A DNA stretch of 64,000 nt from Aggregatimonas sangjinii (GTDB lineage: Bacteria; Bacteroidota; Bacteroidia; Flavobacteriales; Flavobacteriaceae): assembly GCF_005943945.1 (NCBI RefSeq), contig NZ_CP040710.1:1375001-1439000 (forward strand). The letters are read 5' to 3'. Below, one piece after another: positions 17,006-25,872 of this stretch; the stretch's first letter is position 1; each line of letters begins with the position of its first letter. The notes beneath the pieces are model-generated. The model saw only the letters and a list, made by a program, of their open reading frames with translations, ran no database searches and was not told the origin of the DNA. Both the position numbers and the translations under genes were made by a program.

Positions 17006-17248
17006 ATGAAATTTTCCTCAGATAATTTTATCTTTAATTCATATATTAAATACATGCTAAAAGATATTTTTAGGCATCTTAAGAAAAAACGTTCGAAGGT
17101 TTCTTTAATTATTATTTTTTCATTTGTTTCAATATATATGTTTGAAAATCGAAGCTTTTCGTTTTCGAATATCTTAATTTGCCTGATTATTAGTTTGCTT
17201 GGATTCTTAATTATTTCATGGGGAAAAGATAACCCTGAGGAGAACTAA
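17006..17248 (+). CDS. Orphan small membrane protein
   Basis: 80 aa with two predicted transmembrane helices (about 33–48 and 53–71), a basic segment between residues 20 and 32 (KDIFRHLKKKRSKVS) and a polar end. I do not recognise it. It is very AT-rich compared with its neighbours, stands opposite to the flanking housekeeping genes, and lies just upstream of a transposase remnant, all suggesting acquired DNA. It may be a real small gene or a chance ORF in AT-rich sequence. Confidence 0.45.
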   Translation: MKFSSDNFIFNSYIKYMLKDIFRHLKKKRSKVSLIIIFSFVSIYMFENRSFSFSNILICLIISLLGFLIISWGKDNPEEN

Positions 17249-17279
17249 AAGTTATCATTTAAAAGTTTTCTGATTTTGA

Positions 17280-17486
17280 CCGGAAAACAATGCCTTTATC
17301 GAACGTCTCTGGCGCAGCGTCAATTATGAGAAATACCTGAATCCCCCAGAGGATGGCCTTGAACTGTTCCTTCTGCTGGCGGAGTACTTTTATTATTACA
17401 ACAATGAAAAAAGGCACGAATCCATCGATTACGACAGGCCGATAGATGTGTTCAAAAAAGCTGCTTACATTAATTTAGATTTGTAA
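17280..17486 (+). pseudogene. IS3-type transposase remnant (C-terminal end of integrase core)
   Basis: The frame directly after a TGA at 17277 encodes 68 residues beginning PENNAFIERLWRSVNYEKYL, continuing EYFYYYNNEKRHESIDYDRP and ending in a TAA. This is the C-terminal end of the rve integrase core of IS3-family OrfB, whose usual form is DNAFIERLWRSVKYE ... YNNERRHQSLGY.RP. It includes the third catalytic acidic residue (E in FIERLW). The upstream two-thirds are absent and no start codon is available, so the gene is dead. I found no terminal inverted repeats around it. Base composition is higher in GC than the flanking orphan ORFs. Confidence 0.85.
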
Positions 17487-17527
17487 AAAAGCTGTCCTAA
17501 AGATTGGGGGATGCTTAATTTTTAAAA

Positions 17528-18010
17528 ATGACAAGAATTAAATACCTACTTAAATATGAACCTAGTACGCAAAAAGAAATTCTTTCCGAAAATGGTCTTG
17601 TTAAGTTTAATAATGTAAGCGCTAAAATAGAAATGGCTTTAAGAAAAAGGGGCTTTCATATTTCTAAGTTCGAGGACGGTTTGAAATTCACAAAACCACC
17701 CGTATTCACTACTCACTCTGGTATTAATTTCTTTGAAGCCTTCAAAATTATTAGGTCGGGTACATTTATTTTTAAGGAATCGGGTAATCATGAAATAGAT
17801 ATTGTTTGCGAAACCGAATCAAAGCATTTGCTACTAAATGCACTTGCTATAGGTATCTCATTTTGCCTCCTCACATTCTTTTTTGAAGAAACTTCGGCTA
17901 AAATCGCTTTTTTGGTTTTAGGTTTATTTTGCACTATTACTATGATTGTGGTTGGGCTTAGTTTTATAAAAAATGAAATCAACGGTATTGTCGCCGAAGG
18001 TCTTTATTGA
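17528..18010 (+). CDS. Orphan hypothetical protein with two C-terminal membrane helices
   Basis: 160 aa. Residues 1–95 are soluble and mixed α/β (MTRIKYLLKYEPSTQKEILSENG, then FNNVSAKIEMALRKRGFHISKFEDGLKFTKPP). Two membrane helices follow (about 100–115 and 122–142) with a short polar end. No family recognised. The soluble part before a membrane hairpin is a plausible real protein. It is AT-rich, lies 41 bases after the IS remnant and faces away from the flanking lepB/wbqC genes. Probably acquired with the insert. Confidence 0.6.
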   Translation: MTRIKYLLKYEPSTQKEILSENGLVKFNNVSAKIEMALRKRGFHISKFEDGLKFTKPPVFTTHSGINFFEAFKIIRSGTFIFKESGNHEIDIVCETESKHLLLNALAIGISFCLLTFFFEETSAKIAFLVLGLFCTITMIVVGLSFIKNEINGIVAEGLY

Positions 18011-18185
18011 TATAATCATTTCTGGGATAGCCTACAAGCGCTGCACTATTTAAAAATTATATAGGATTGACAAGGCTTTCCACCTAAAACTTCAAACCTC
18101 GTATTTCTAAAAGCTTACTTTTTTTCAGGTCATATGAGCGGCAGAAACATTCTTCGAGCTGGGGGGTACTGCCACCTGCAATTGC

Positions 18186-19907
18186 CTACTGCCTACTTTT
18201 TTTTCGTTTCTTCCACAGAAAATCGCCTACAAAATAAAGCGCCAGAGCAATTAAAAAATATTTGAAATACGATACGGGTTCACCCTCACCGTTAACCGTT
18301 GTAAAAATGCGATCCCAGCGCGGCTTCCATTTCCATGGTTTGTTCATTTGTCCTTTGGCATCCACAAAATTGTCAAAGCTCATCCAGATAAAAACCGGGG
18401 TGCCCACAATATGATTTTCCGGTACGTAGCCCCAAGCGCGGCTATCTTCGGAATGGTCGCGGTTGTCGCCCATCATCCAATAATAATCTTGCTGAAAAGT
18501 GTACGAATCGGCTACCGTACCATCCAGACTTATTTGATTACCGGTGACTTTTATCTCGTGCCCTTCATAGTCACGGATGATTTTTTTGTACAAGGGCAGC
18601 ACCTTCAAATTCAAGGGAACGGTCTTGCCTTTTTCCGGAATATAGATGGGCCCTAGTTGGCTATAATTCCAAGAATAATCGGGACTTTGCGGAAAGAGAT
18701 TGCTTCGTCGCGTCCCTTTTGGTGTAATGATGCGCACCACAGAATCGATACTCGCATCGTTTCGCAGTGCCTTCACCATCTCATCGGTCAGGGTCGCTTG
18801 TCGTTGACGGCCGGTCTCCTCGGTAATGTTCAAGCCGTTTTTTCGAACTACATCCACAGGAAATCCATCATTCCCCGTAGTCACTCTTAGTCGTTTATCG
18901 GGTAATTCCTCATAACTTCTCATATACTGATTCACGATGGCTACCTGCGGCTGGGTAAGGTTGGATATGAGGTATGTTCTGCTGAACTCGTTTACCCCGA
19001 CCTTCGACAAAAGGTTTGACGACACCCCTTTGTTCGCATAGATGGTATAGTCGTACATCGGCCGCGCGCGATCGGGAAGTTCAAGTCGCTCTCCATTGAT
19101 GAAAACGTAGCCATCCCGAACTTCTAACGAATCTCCGGGCAAGCCCACACAGCGCTTTACATAATTCGATTTCTTATCGATGGGTTTCTTTACCCCTTTT
19201 TCCTTTATAAAAAATTGCCGTACGGTATCGGCGGGCCAACTGAATACGACAATATCGTTGCGTTCGATATCGGTCAAGCCCGGTAATCTGAAATAAGGGA
19301 TTTTTGGTTTGTTCAAATACGACTTTACGCCAACAAAGGGTAGGGTGTCATGCACCATAGGGGCTGCGACCGCTGTCATCGGGGTTCGTGCGCCATAGTG
19401 AAATTTACTAACGAACAATAAATCGCCTATACGTAAGGTACGTTCCAAAGATCCCGTGGGAATTACGTACGGTTGCATAAAATAGGTGTGTACCAGGGTG
19501 GCCGCCACCACTGCAAAAACAATGGAACTGACCCATTCCCCCATACCAGTGCGCGGTTGAAGACTCCGGTCTTCAATATATTTTTCGTCTAGAGCATAAT
19601 TTACATAGTAAATGTAAAAGCCCAAGCTTAGAATGACAACCCAGCTTTCCCAGAGTTTATTCCTTCCGAAACTGCGAATGGTCTCGACCCAAATTACGGG
19701 AAACATCAATAAATTGATGATCGGGATGAACAGCAGGATGACCCACCATTTCGGACGGTTGATGATCTGCATTAAAACAATGGCGTTGTAGACAGGAATT
19801 GCGGCTTCCCAAGCCTTTCTACCCGCTTTGACATACAGTTTCCAGGTACCCAGAAAATGAATGACCTGTACGATGAGTATAAAAATGATCCACTGTGTTG
19901 CGTTCAT
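18186..19907 (-). CDS. lepB: Signal peptidase I, long Bacteroidota form
   Basis: 573 aa, about twice the minimal enzyme. It cleaves signal peptides from exported proteins at the outer face of the cytoplasmic membrane. Residues 1–110 form a membrane domain of the DUF5684 type (IINRPKWWVILLFIPIINLLMF). The catalytic serine is S153 in IPTGSLERTL and the general-base lysine K251 in NYVKRCVGLPGD. The box MGDNRDHSEDSRAWGYVP is near residue 485. A large insert (about 265–450) separates the usual boxes, as is normal in this phylum. A last membrane helix ends in basic residues. It follows dapB in the same direction with a 180-base gap. Confidence 0.95.
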   Translation of the reverse strand: MNATQWIIFILIVQVIHFLGTWKLYVKAGRKAWEAAIPVYNAIVLMQIINRPKWWVILLFIPIINLLMFPVIWVETIRSFGRNKLWESWVVILSLGFYIYYVNYALDEKYIEDRSLQPRTGMGEWVSSIVFAVVAATLVHTYFMQPYVIPTGSLERTLRIGDLLFVSKFHYGARTPMTAVAAPMVHDTLPFVGVKSYLNKPKIPYFRLPGLTDIERNDIVVFSWPADTVRQFFIKEKGVKKPIDKKSNYVKRCVGLPGDSLEVRDGYVFINGERLELPDRARPMYDYTIYANKGVSSNLLSKVGVNEFSRTYLISNLTQPQVAIVNQYMRSYEELPDKRLRVTTGNDGFPVDVVRKNGLNITEETGRQRQATLTDEMVKALRNDASIDSVVRIITPKGTRRSNLFPQSPDYSWNYSQLGPIYIPEKGKTVPLNLKVLPLYKKIIRDYEGHEIKVTGNQISLDGTVADSYTFQQDYYWMMGDNRDHSEDSRAWGYVPENHIVGTPVFIWMSFDNFVDAKGQMNKPWKWKPRWDRIFTTVNGEGEPVSYFKYFLIALALYFVGDFLWKKRKKSRQ

Positions 19908-20039
19908 ACGTTAAAGTTCAAATTCAAGCGCTAGTATCAAGCCGGTCTACCGGGGAGGTAGATTCAAATAGTTCGTAGTTCAAACCGATGCTATAGCCAC
20001 TATGTTTTTAGTTCTATTTCTATTAATTATCTCGAGCCT

Positions 20040-20075
20040 GTCTGCCCGCAGGGAGGCCTCTCCACCACCAAATTC
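20040..20075. repeat. Short imperfect palindrome, intergenic dapB/lepB
   Basis: The sequence CCTGTCTGCCCGCAGGGAGG can fold into an imperfect hairpin and resembles the CCTGTCTGCCNGCAGGCAGG-type elements scattered between genes in many Bacteroidota. It lies between dapB and lepB. Only one copy is seen in this window, so the repeat nature is inferred. Confidence 0.35.
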
Positions 20076-20087
20076 AGAGCTTACCGC

Positions 20088-20786
20088 TTAAAGCCCCAAA
20101 ACATCTTTCATGGTAAACACTCCTGTTTTGCCAACAAGCCATTCGGCGGCGATGATAGCGCCCAATGCAAAACCTTCACGGTTGTGTGCCGTATGTTTTA
20201 TCTCTATACTATCGACAGCGCTGGAGTAATCGACCGTATGGGTACCCGGTACCGTACCGATGCGTTTGGAGTGAATCGGAATTTCATTCTCGGCTGCATC
20301 ACCCAGTTTCCACGCGGCGTAATCGGTATGGTCTAAAATGCCCTCTGCCAAAGTAATTGCCGTACCGCTTGGGGCATCCAGTTTCTGGGTATGATGAATT
20401 TCCTCCATCGAAATGCTATACTGTTTTAATTGCGCCATCATTTTGGCGAGCTGCCGATTCAGTTCAAAAAAAACGTTTACCCCGAGGCTAAAATTGGAGG
20501 CGTAAATAAAGGCACCGTCCTTTTCATCACACAATTGCACCGCTTTATCAAAATCGGCCAACCATCCCGTTGTCCCACTGATTATCGGGACCTGATGTTC
20601 CAAACACTTGCTGATGTTCCCAAATGCCGAATCGGGCATGCTAAAGTCTATAGCGACATCCATTCGTGCGAAATCGATATCGACTGTATCGACATCTATC
20701 GTTGCAACGATCTGGTGTCCTCTTCTTACGGCTAGGGTTTCGATCATTTTCCCCATTTTCCCATAACCGAATAACGCTATATTCAT
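20088..20786 (-). CDS. dapB: 4-hydroxy-tetrahydrodipicolinate reductase
   Basis: 232 aa, NAD(P)H-dependent reductase of the lysine/diaminopimelate pathway, which also feeds peptidoglycan synthesis. The nucleotide-binding start is ALFGYGKMGKMIE (residues 4–16). FSMPDSAF and SGTTGW follow. The catalytic region EEIHHTQKLDAPSGTA holds the conserved histidines and Lys, and HTAHNREGFALGAI is near the C-terminus. It is shorter than E. coli DapB (273 aa) but normal for Bacteroidota. It lies 18 bases after the DUF5683 gene. Confidence 0.96.
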   Translation of the reverse strand: MNIALFGYGKMGKMIETLAVRRGHQIVATIDVDTVDIDFARMDVAIDFSMPDSAFGNISKCLEHQVPIISGTTGWLADFDKAVQLCDEKDGAFIYASNFSLGVNVFFELNRQLAKMMAQLKQYSISMEEIHHTQKLDAPSGTAITLAEGILDHTDYAAWKLGDAAENEIPIHSKRIGTVPGTHTVDYSSAVDSIEIKHTAHNREGFALGAIIAAEWLVGKTGVFTMKDVLGL

Positions 20787-20804
20787 AATTTTTATCGTTC
20801 TCGT

Positions 20805-21458
20805 TTAAAATCGGACGACCACCGCCATACCATAATTTGGTGTGGTCATTATCGGGTCTACATTGAGATATGGATGCCAATCGATACTCAGGTCATCATC
20901 TATATTAAATTGCTTCAGGTGTGCGTCTACATTTGCATCAACAATATTCAGAGCATATAAGATTATGGTTACGACTAGCGCCAGGTCGCGGTCACGCTGA
21001 AAACGTTCCTGTGCGTCTTCCAAAGCTGTATTCGGAACAAAAGGTTCGTCCGGGATGTTACCGTCATCCGGCGTTTGAAAATCCCAGAACTCATCATCGT
21101 TAAAGCCTGCCTGCCTTCTTTTAAAGGCATCGCGATACCTATTGTACTGTTCGTTGTTAAGGTCGTAAACATATATGCCCGTGCCAATCGCTGCGTAAAC
21201 AATGGGTACTTTCCAATAGCGTTTATTGTACACTTGCCCCATTCCCGGAAAAATAGCGGATAAAAAGGCGGCTTTGCTCGGGGCCAAGGGATTAATGACC
21301 TTCTTTTTTTTAAAAATGGAGTCTTGCACCACAATACCTTGTTCCTTGAGATTCACTCCAAGGGAATCCTCGGGCTGTTCCTCGGTTTTTTCTTCCTGTG
21401 CCTTTACACAACAAGCGGAAGCTAGTACAAAGAAGAGTACGATGAGGTGTTTAGCCAC
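20805..21458 (-). CDS. DUF5683-domain exported protein
   Basis: 217 aa with a signal sequence (residues 1–20, ending VKAQ). An acidic linker follows. The DUF5683 core has NPLAPSKAAFLSAIFPGMGQVYNKRYWKVPIVYAAIGTGIYVYD, the hallmark PGxGQxYN.RYWK signature, and a second hydrophobic segment (ALVVTIILYALNIVDANVDAHL). Function unknown. Its gene constantly accompanies parB, dapB and lepB in Flavobacteriia. It overlaps parB by 8 bases. Confidence 0.9.
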   Translation of the reverse strand: MAKHLIVLFFVLASACCVKAQEEKTEEQPEDSLGVNLKEQGIVVQDSIFKKKKVINPLAPSKAAFLSAIFPGMGQVYNKRYWKVPIVYAAIGTGIYVYDLNNEQYNRYRDAFKRRQAGFNDDEFWDFQTPDDGNIPDEPFVPNTALEDAQERFQRDRDLALVVTIILYALNIVDANVDAHLKQFNIDDDLSIDWHPYLNVDPIMTTPNYGMAVVVRF

Positions 21459-22353
21459 TGATGATCAATTTTTTGATTCGATTGAATTCTTCCTCGGTAG
21501 AAAAGGGGATGGTTATTTTCCCTTTTCCTTTCTCAGTGGCCTGCACGGCTACTTTCGCCGATAGGTGTTCGGTTAATTCGTTTTCGGCCGATGTCGCAAA
21601 AGCAGGACTTTTAGCCTTTGATTTAGAAGTATTAGTGGGCGTTGACTTTTCATGATAAGCCTTTACCGCACGTTCTGTCTCCCTCACGGATAGGTTTTCG
21701 CCTACAATTCGCTCGTAAAGCGCTATTTGATCCTCCTTCTTTTCTATATTGACCAAAGCCCGGCCATGGCCCATGGTGGTAAAGCCATCACGAATGCCGG
21801 TCTGTATGATGGGGTCTAAACGCAAAAGTCTTAGGTAATTGGTAATCGTAGAACGCTTTTTGCCCACACGGTCGCTCATTTTCTCCTGCGTAAGTTGAAT
21901 CTCGTCGATCAACCGTTGGTACGATAATGCAATTTCAATAGGGTCTAAGTCTTGTCGTTGAATGTTTTCGACCAGGGCCATTTCCAAGGATTCCTGATCG
22001 TTCGCAATACGAATATATGCCGGAATGGTTTTGAGTCCTACTAGTTTTGATGCTCTGAACCTTCGCTCCCCGGAAACCAATTGGTACTGGTTGAAATTCA
22101 TCTTTCGAACGGTAATGGGCTGAATGACACCGAGTTCCCTGATGCTCGTTGCTAATTCGGAAAGGGCTTCATCATTAAAATTAGATCGTGGTTGAAAGGG
22201 GTTTACTTCGATCGCTTCCAAATCGAGTTCTACGATATTGCCTACGACCTTATCCGCGTTCTTATCGGCAACGGACTGAATATCATTTTCCGGATCTTTA
22301 AGCAATGCGGACAACCCCCGGCCCAATGCTTGTTTTTTGGTTGCTTTTGCCAT
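21451..22353 (-). CDS. parB: Chromosome-partitioning protein ParB
   Basis: 300 aa. The N-terminal ParB/Srx CTPase domain has NPFQPR (near residue 52), ELGVIQPITVRK and SGERRFRASKLVG. A helix-turn-helix region for parS binding follows (LTQEKMSDRVGKKRSTITNYLRLLRL). The C-terminal segment ends EEFNRIKKLIISG and should be the dimerization part. It overlaps parA by one base (TAATG) and DUF5683 by eight. ParB nucleates on parS sites to organise and segregate the origin region. No consensus parS palindrome was found in the window. Confidence 0.96.
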   Translation of the reverse strand: MAKATKKQALGRGLSALLKDPENDIQSVADKNADKVVGNIVELDLEAIEVNPFQPRSNFNDEALSELATSIRELGVIQPITVRKMNFNQYQLVSGERRFRASKLVGLKTIPAYIRIANDQESLEMALVENIQRQDLDPIEIALSYQRLIDEIQLTQEKMSDRVGKKRSTITNYLRLLRLDPIIQTGIRDGFTTMGHGRALVNIEKKEDQIALYERIVGENLSVRETERAVKAYHEKSTPTNTSKSKAKSPAFATSAENELTEHLSAKVAVQATEKGKGKITIPFSTEEEFNRIKKLIISG

Positions 22354-23126
22354 TACACTTTTTCCTTGTTTCGTACCATCATTTCGTTGGCAAGATTCAA
22401 ATAATTTTTGGCACCCTTACTGCTTGCATCGTATTTAATAATGCTTTCGCCATAACTTGGTGCCTCGCTCAAACGTACATTACGTTGAATAATGGTATCG
22501 AACACCATATCGGCAAAATGTTTACGTACTTCTTCGACCACCTGGTTCGATAGGCGCAAGCGGGAATCGAACATGGTGAGCAGCATTCCCTCGATATCAA
22601 GCTCGGGATTGTGTATTTTTTGGATGCTCTTTATGGTATTCAGCAGTTTGCCCAAGCCCTCCAATGCAAAATATTCGCACTGTATTGGAATGATAACGGA
22701 ATCAGCTGCAGTAAGCGCGTTCAAGGTAAGTAGCCCTAAAGAAGGTGCGCAGTCGATAAGAATATAGTCGTAGGAATTCCTAAGCTCTCCGATAGCCTGC
22801 TTCATCATATATTCCCGTCGGTCTTTATCGACCAATTCGATTTCGATGGCTACGAGGTCTATATGCGAGGGTATGAGGTCTACATTGGGAGAGTCTGTCT
22901 TTACGATGGTCTCAGTGGCCGACTTGGTATGCTCAAGCAATTGGTAGGTGCCCAGTTCAACTTCATCTACGGCAATACCCAATCCCGATGTAGCATTGGC
23001 CTGCGGATCGGCATCGATCAATAACACTTTCTTTTCCAAAACGCCCAAAGACGCAGCTAGATTAACCGAAGTCGTCGTTTTTCCTACCCCACCTTTCTGA
23101 TTCGCGATTGCGATAATCTTCCCCAT
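22353..23126 (-). CDS. parA: Chromosome-partitioning ATPase ParA (Soj)
   Basis: 257 aa, deviant Walker-type ATPase. The signature KGGVGKTTT is at residues 10–18, with DADPQANATSGLG near residue 40 and IDCAPSLGLLTLNAL near 123. It binds DNA non-specifically when ATP-loaded and moves ParB–parS complexes. The size and single-domain form match the chromosomal Soj-type rather than plasmid ParA with an N-terminal HTH. First gene of the block parA-parB-DUF5683-dapB-lepB. Confidence 0.96.
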   Translation of the reverse strand: MGKIIAIANQKGGVGKTTTSVNLAASLGVLEKKVLLIDADPQANATSGLGIAVDEVELGTYQLLEHTKSATETIVKTDSPNVDLIPSHIDLVAIEIELVDKDRREYMMKQAIGELRNSYDYILIDCAPSLGLLTLNALTAADSVIIPIQCEYFALEGLGKLLNTIKSIQKIHNPELDIEGMLLTMFDSRLRLSNQVVEEVRKHFADMVFDTIIQRNVRLSEAPSYGESIIKYDASSKGAKNYLNLANEMMVRNKEKV

Positions 23127-23448
23127 AATACACTTATGTTAAGGGGGTAAATTTACAATTTAATAGAACGCTAAAAAATGATTTTTGTTAACACTAAGTG
23201 AACAACTTAGGTGTTCGGCGTTAAAGTTGGTTAAAGAACAGCCTTTTAGGATTATAATTAGGGAAGTCCGTGTACCATCATTATAGTAGCCTATATATTC
23301 CAAGTTGATGTAAATGTTAAAATTTTATAGGATAGTAGTTTGTACTACAATGATTTAAACCTAAATTGAAACACCTTGGAAGCCGCCGTTTTAATTAGCG
23401 ATTACTTTAAAGATCGGTTTGGTTTACTTGGACAAGAGACAAGACACT
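23127..23448. other. Intergenic region upstream of parA
   Basis: 322 bases without a credible gene, between divIC/ftsB and parA on the same strand. It holds an imperfect inverted repeat at 23190–23215 and a shorter one, GTAGT-TTGT-ACTAC, near 23336–23349. I see no parS-like palindrome and no full promoter match. Confidence 0.5.
23190..23215. promoter_or_regulatory. Inverted repeat upstream of parA (possible operator)
   Basis: AACACTAAGT, five bases, then ACTTAGGTGTT: ten paired positions with one extra G in the second arm. It sits 64 bases before the parA start codon. It could be a regulator site or a leader hairpin. The pairing is visible directly; any function is a guess. Confidence 0.35.
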
Positions 23449-23784
23449 TCACTGTTTTGTTTTCAGACTATCCTCATATTCGATAAGATAGATTTCTTCG
23501 TCTTTCTTTTTCAGATAGTACTTCTCCCGTGCAAATTTTTCGAGCTCCTCGGGGTCGGAGAGTCTTTCGATGACTTTCTTGTCCTTTTCGATTTCGACTT
23601 TTAAAAACTCACGCTTTTTTTCCAATTTTTCGATTTCTTGGTTCAGCTCCCTATGTATCAGCAAGGAGTTGGTGTCGAAAAAGACCATCCATATCACAAA
23701 ACCGGTCAAAACGATAACATAAATACTGCTGAAGATAGCGGCCACCGAGAACCATTTACTTTGCCTGAAATTCTTCCAACCCAT
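23449..23784 (-). CDS. FtsB/DivIC-family septum formation initiator
   Basis: 111 aa: a short cytoplasmic N-terminus, one membrane helix (about residues 15–35, FSVAAIFSSIYVIVLTGFVIWMVFF), then a periplasmic coiled coil (LIHRELNQEIEKLEKKREFLKVEIEKDKKVIERL) and the family end LEKFAREKYYLKKKDEEIYLIE. These proteins join FtsL and FtsQ in the divisome. It starts one base after the udk stop, so the two form an operon. Confidence 0.9.
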   Translation of the reverse strand: MGWKNFRQSKWFSVAAIFSSIYVIVLTGFVIWMVFFDTNSLLIHRELNQEIEKLEKKREFLKVEIEKDKKVIERLSDPEELEKFAREKYYLKKKDEEIYLIEYEDSLKTKQ

Positions 23785-23785
23785 A

Positions 23786-24394
23786 TTATGCTAATTTATC
23801 AGTAATAATGGTACGTACGATATCAACGGCAACGGTGTTGTACTTATTATTCGGGATGATGATATCGGCAAACTCTTTTGACGGTTCGATAAACTGCTCG
23901 TGCATTGGTTTAATGTTTGTCAAATATTTGTCCAGTGTCTCATCAAGGTTCCAGCCACGTTCATTTACATCGCGTTTCAAACGCCGGATCAAACGCTCAT
24001 CCGAATCGGCATGAACGAATATCTTGATATCGAACATATCACGTATTCGGGCATTGGTAAGGATTAAAATACCCTCAACGATCATGACCTTGCTGGGGTG
24101 TGTCGGAATGGTTTTTTCCGTGCGGTTGCATTCCAAAAAAGAATATACGGGCTGTTCAATTGATTTTCCATCGCGAAGCTGAACAAGGTGCTTTTCCAAC
24201 AGTTCAAAATCTATGGACTTTGGATGGTCGAAATTGGTCTTACGACGTTCTTCGAGCGTTAGTTCTGAAAGATCGTTGTAATAGGAATCCTGTGAAATCA
24301 CACCCACTTCGCCCGAGGGAAGCTCGTTGATGATTTGGTTGACGACGGTCGTTTTTCCGCAGCCGGTTCCTCCAGCAATTCCGATAATCAGCAT
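23786..24394 (-). CDS. udk: Uridine kinase
   Basis: 202 aa, P-loop kinase of pyrimidine salvage (uridine/cytidine to UMP/CMP). Walker A GIAGGTGCGKTT is at residues 5–16. SQDSYYNDLSEL and NFDHPKSIDFELLEKHL bind nucleoside. IVEGILIL is the Walker-B-like strand. RLIRRLKRDVNERG is the lid. Normal length. It is first in a two-gene operon with the divisome gene; the minus-strand TACTTTTG 17 bases upstream is the likely -7 box. Confidence 0.95.
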   Translation of the reverse strand: MLIIGIAGGTGCGKTTVVNQIINELPSGEVGVISQDSYYNDLSELTLEERRKTNFDHPKSIDFELLEKHLVQLRDGKSIEQPVYSFLECNRTEKTIPTHPSKVMIVEGILILTNARIRDMFDIKIFVHADSDERLIRRLKRDVNERGWNLDETLDKYLTNIKPMHEQFIEPSKEFADIIIPNNKYNTVAVDIVRTIITDKLA

Positions 24395-24410
24395 ATTAGC
24401 GAATTTTTAC

Positions 24411-24418
24411 CAAAAGTA
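24411..24418 (-). promoter_or_regulatory. Putative -7 element of udk–divIC
   Basis: Minus strand TACTTTTG matches TAnnTTTG, 17 bases before the udk ATG. No -33 TTTG at the proper distance. Confidence 0.35.
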
Positions 24419-24654
24419 CATACTTTAGGGAGAGATGCAAGAGGTAAGAAACGAGAACCAAGACCGCTTTACTAACAGAGCCAAGATGTGATATAAATTT
24501 TTTTGGTCTTGTAATTCCTAAACATAGGTCTTTTGTCTTCAATCTTTTTTCTTGTTTCTCAGTTTTGAATCTATAAAGTTTATCCAGAAGAATGAGCTCA
24601 AAATTATAGGCCGATATGATTCCCCGTCTATTCGCTTATCGCTATTTTTGCGGG

Positions 24655-25872
24655 ATGCAAAACGAGCAGGTAAAACCGGACTTTGAGTTTATTGCGTTAA
24701 TGGCGTCTTTGATGAGTATCGTGGCCTTGGCCATTGATGCCGTTCTTCCGGCATTGACCGAAATAGGTCAGGCGATCAACACACCCGATCCTACAGATCA
24801 TCAACTGCTCATTACCATGATTTTTTTAGGTTTGGGAGTAGGTCAATTGTTTTTCGGGCCTTTGTCGGATAGCTATGGAAGAAAATCAATCGTATATTTC
24901 GGTTTCGTACTATTTATCATCGCCAGTGCTATCTGTATTTTCGCTCCATCGTTGGAAATCATGTTACTTGGTCGGGTTTTACAGGGTATCGCACTTTCGG
25001 CTCCTCGAACCATGTCTATTTCCATTATAAGGGATACCTACAGTGGGGATTATATGGCCAGGGTCATGTCGTTCGTGACGGCCTTTTTTATTTTGGTTCC
25101 CGTAGTCGCCCCTCTGATCGGAAAATGGATTCTGGATGCGTTCGGATGGGAAGCGATTTTCTACTCCCAACTGTTTTTTGGACTATTGGTCGCGTTATGG
25201 TTTTGGAGACGGCAGGGCGAAACCTTAAAGCCTGAATTCAAGATTCCATTTCGGTTAAGTGTATTTCAAAGTGGATTCAAGGAATTTATGAAGTATCGGG
25301 AATCCGTTGCTTTCACTTTGGTTTCCGGTTTGGTCACGGGCGCGTTTTTGGTATACCTGAGTGCTGCCCAGCATGTGTTCGAAAAGCAATATCGGATGCC
25401 GGACGAATTCCCGTATATCTTTGCGGCCTTGGCCATTTCAATAGGCTTGGCTACTTTCATGAACGGAACTTTGGTGTTGCGCATAGGTATGCGAAAATTA
25501 GCTCTTATAGCCCTATTGGCCTTTTGCTTTTCTGCGGTGCTTTACTGTGCCCTGTACTATGACTCTAGCAATCCTAGTATTTGGATCTTGATACCCTTTT
25601 TATGTATTCAATTTTTCGGTCTAGGTTTTTTATGGGGTAATTTTCGCGCCATCGCTATGGAACCGCTGGGGCATATCGCCGGCATCGGTGCTGCCATCAA
25701 TGGCTTCTTTTCTACGGTAATTTCGGTGCCGATCACCATCTTTATCGGTAATTTTATTGCGGACACCGTTTGGCCCATGTTCGCCGGGTTGGCATTATGC
25801 GGACTCCTGGCTTTGGCGATCATGTTGGTGGTCAGGAAACCCAAGGTAGTCAAGAGCCCCATAACTCCTTGA
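24655..25872 (+). CDS. Bcr/CflA-family multidrug efflux transporter (MFS)
   Basis: 405 aa from the chosen ATG, twelve predicted membrane segments. Family landmarks are LPALTEIGQAINTPD early, FFGPLSDSYGRKSIVYFG (MFS motif A, about residue 75) and GIALSAPRTMSISIIRDTYSG (about 130). DHA1-type drug:proton antiporters of this family export bicyclomycin, chloramphenicol and similar compounds; the substrate here is unknown. An in-frame ATG 13 codons upstream exists, but MQNEQVKPDFEFIALM is the more usual start. Single gene, divergent from udk and convergent with acs. Confidence 0.88.
   Translation: MQNEQVKPDFEFIALMASLMSIVALAIDAVLPALTEIGQAINTPDPTDHQLLITMIFLGLGVGQLFFGPLSDSYGRKSIVYFGFVLFIIASAICIFAPSLEIMLLGRVLQGIALSAPRTMSISIIRDTYSGDYMARVMSFVTAFFILVPVVAPLIGKWILDAFGWEAIFYSQLFFGLLVALWFWRRQGETLKPEFKIPFRLSVFQSGFKEFMKYRESVAFTLVSGLVTGAFLVYLSAAQHVFEKQYRMPDEFPYIFAALAISIGLATFMNGTLVLRIGMRKLALIALLAFCFSAVLYCALYYDSSNPSIWILIPFLCIQFFGLGFLWGNFRAIAMEPLGHIAGIGAAINGFFSTVISVPITIFIGNFIADTVWPMFAGLALCGLLALAIMLVVRKPKVVKSPITP

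Noticed and set aside
24439-24575. Possible RNA gene or hairpin between udk and the exporter
   Set aside because: The sequence is made of degenerate AAGACAAAAGAC-like low-complexity stretches in both directions. They can pair weakly, but no compact fold or tRNA-like pattern is visible.
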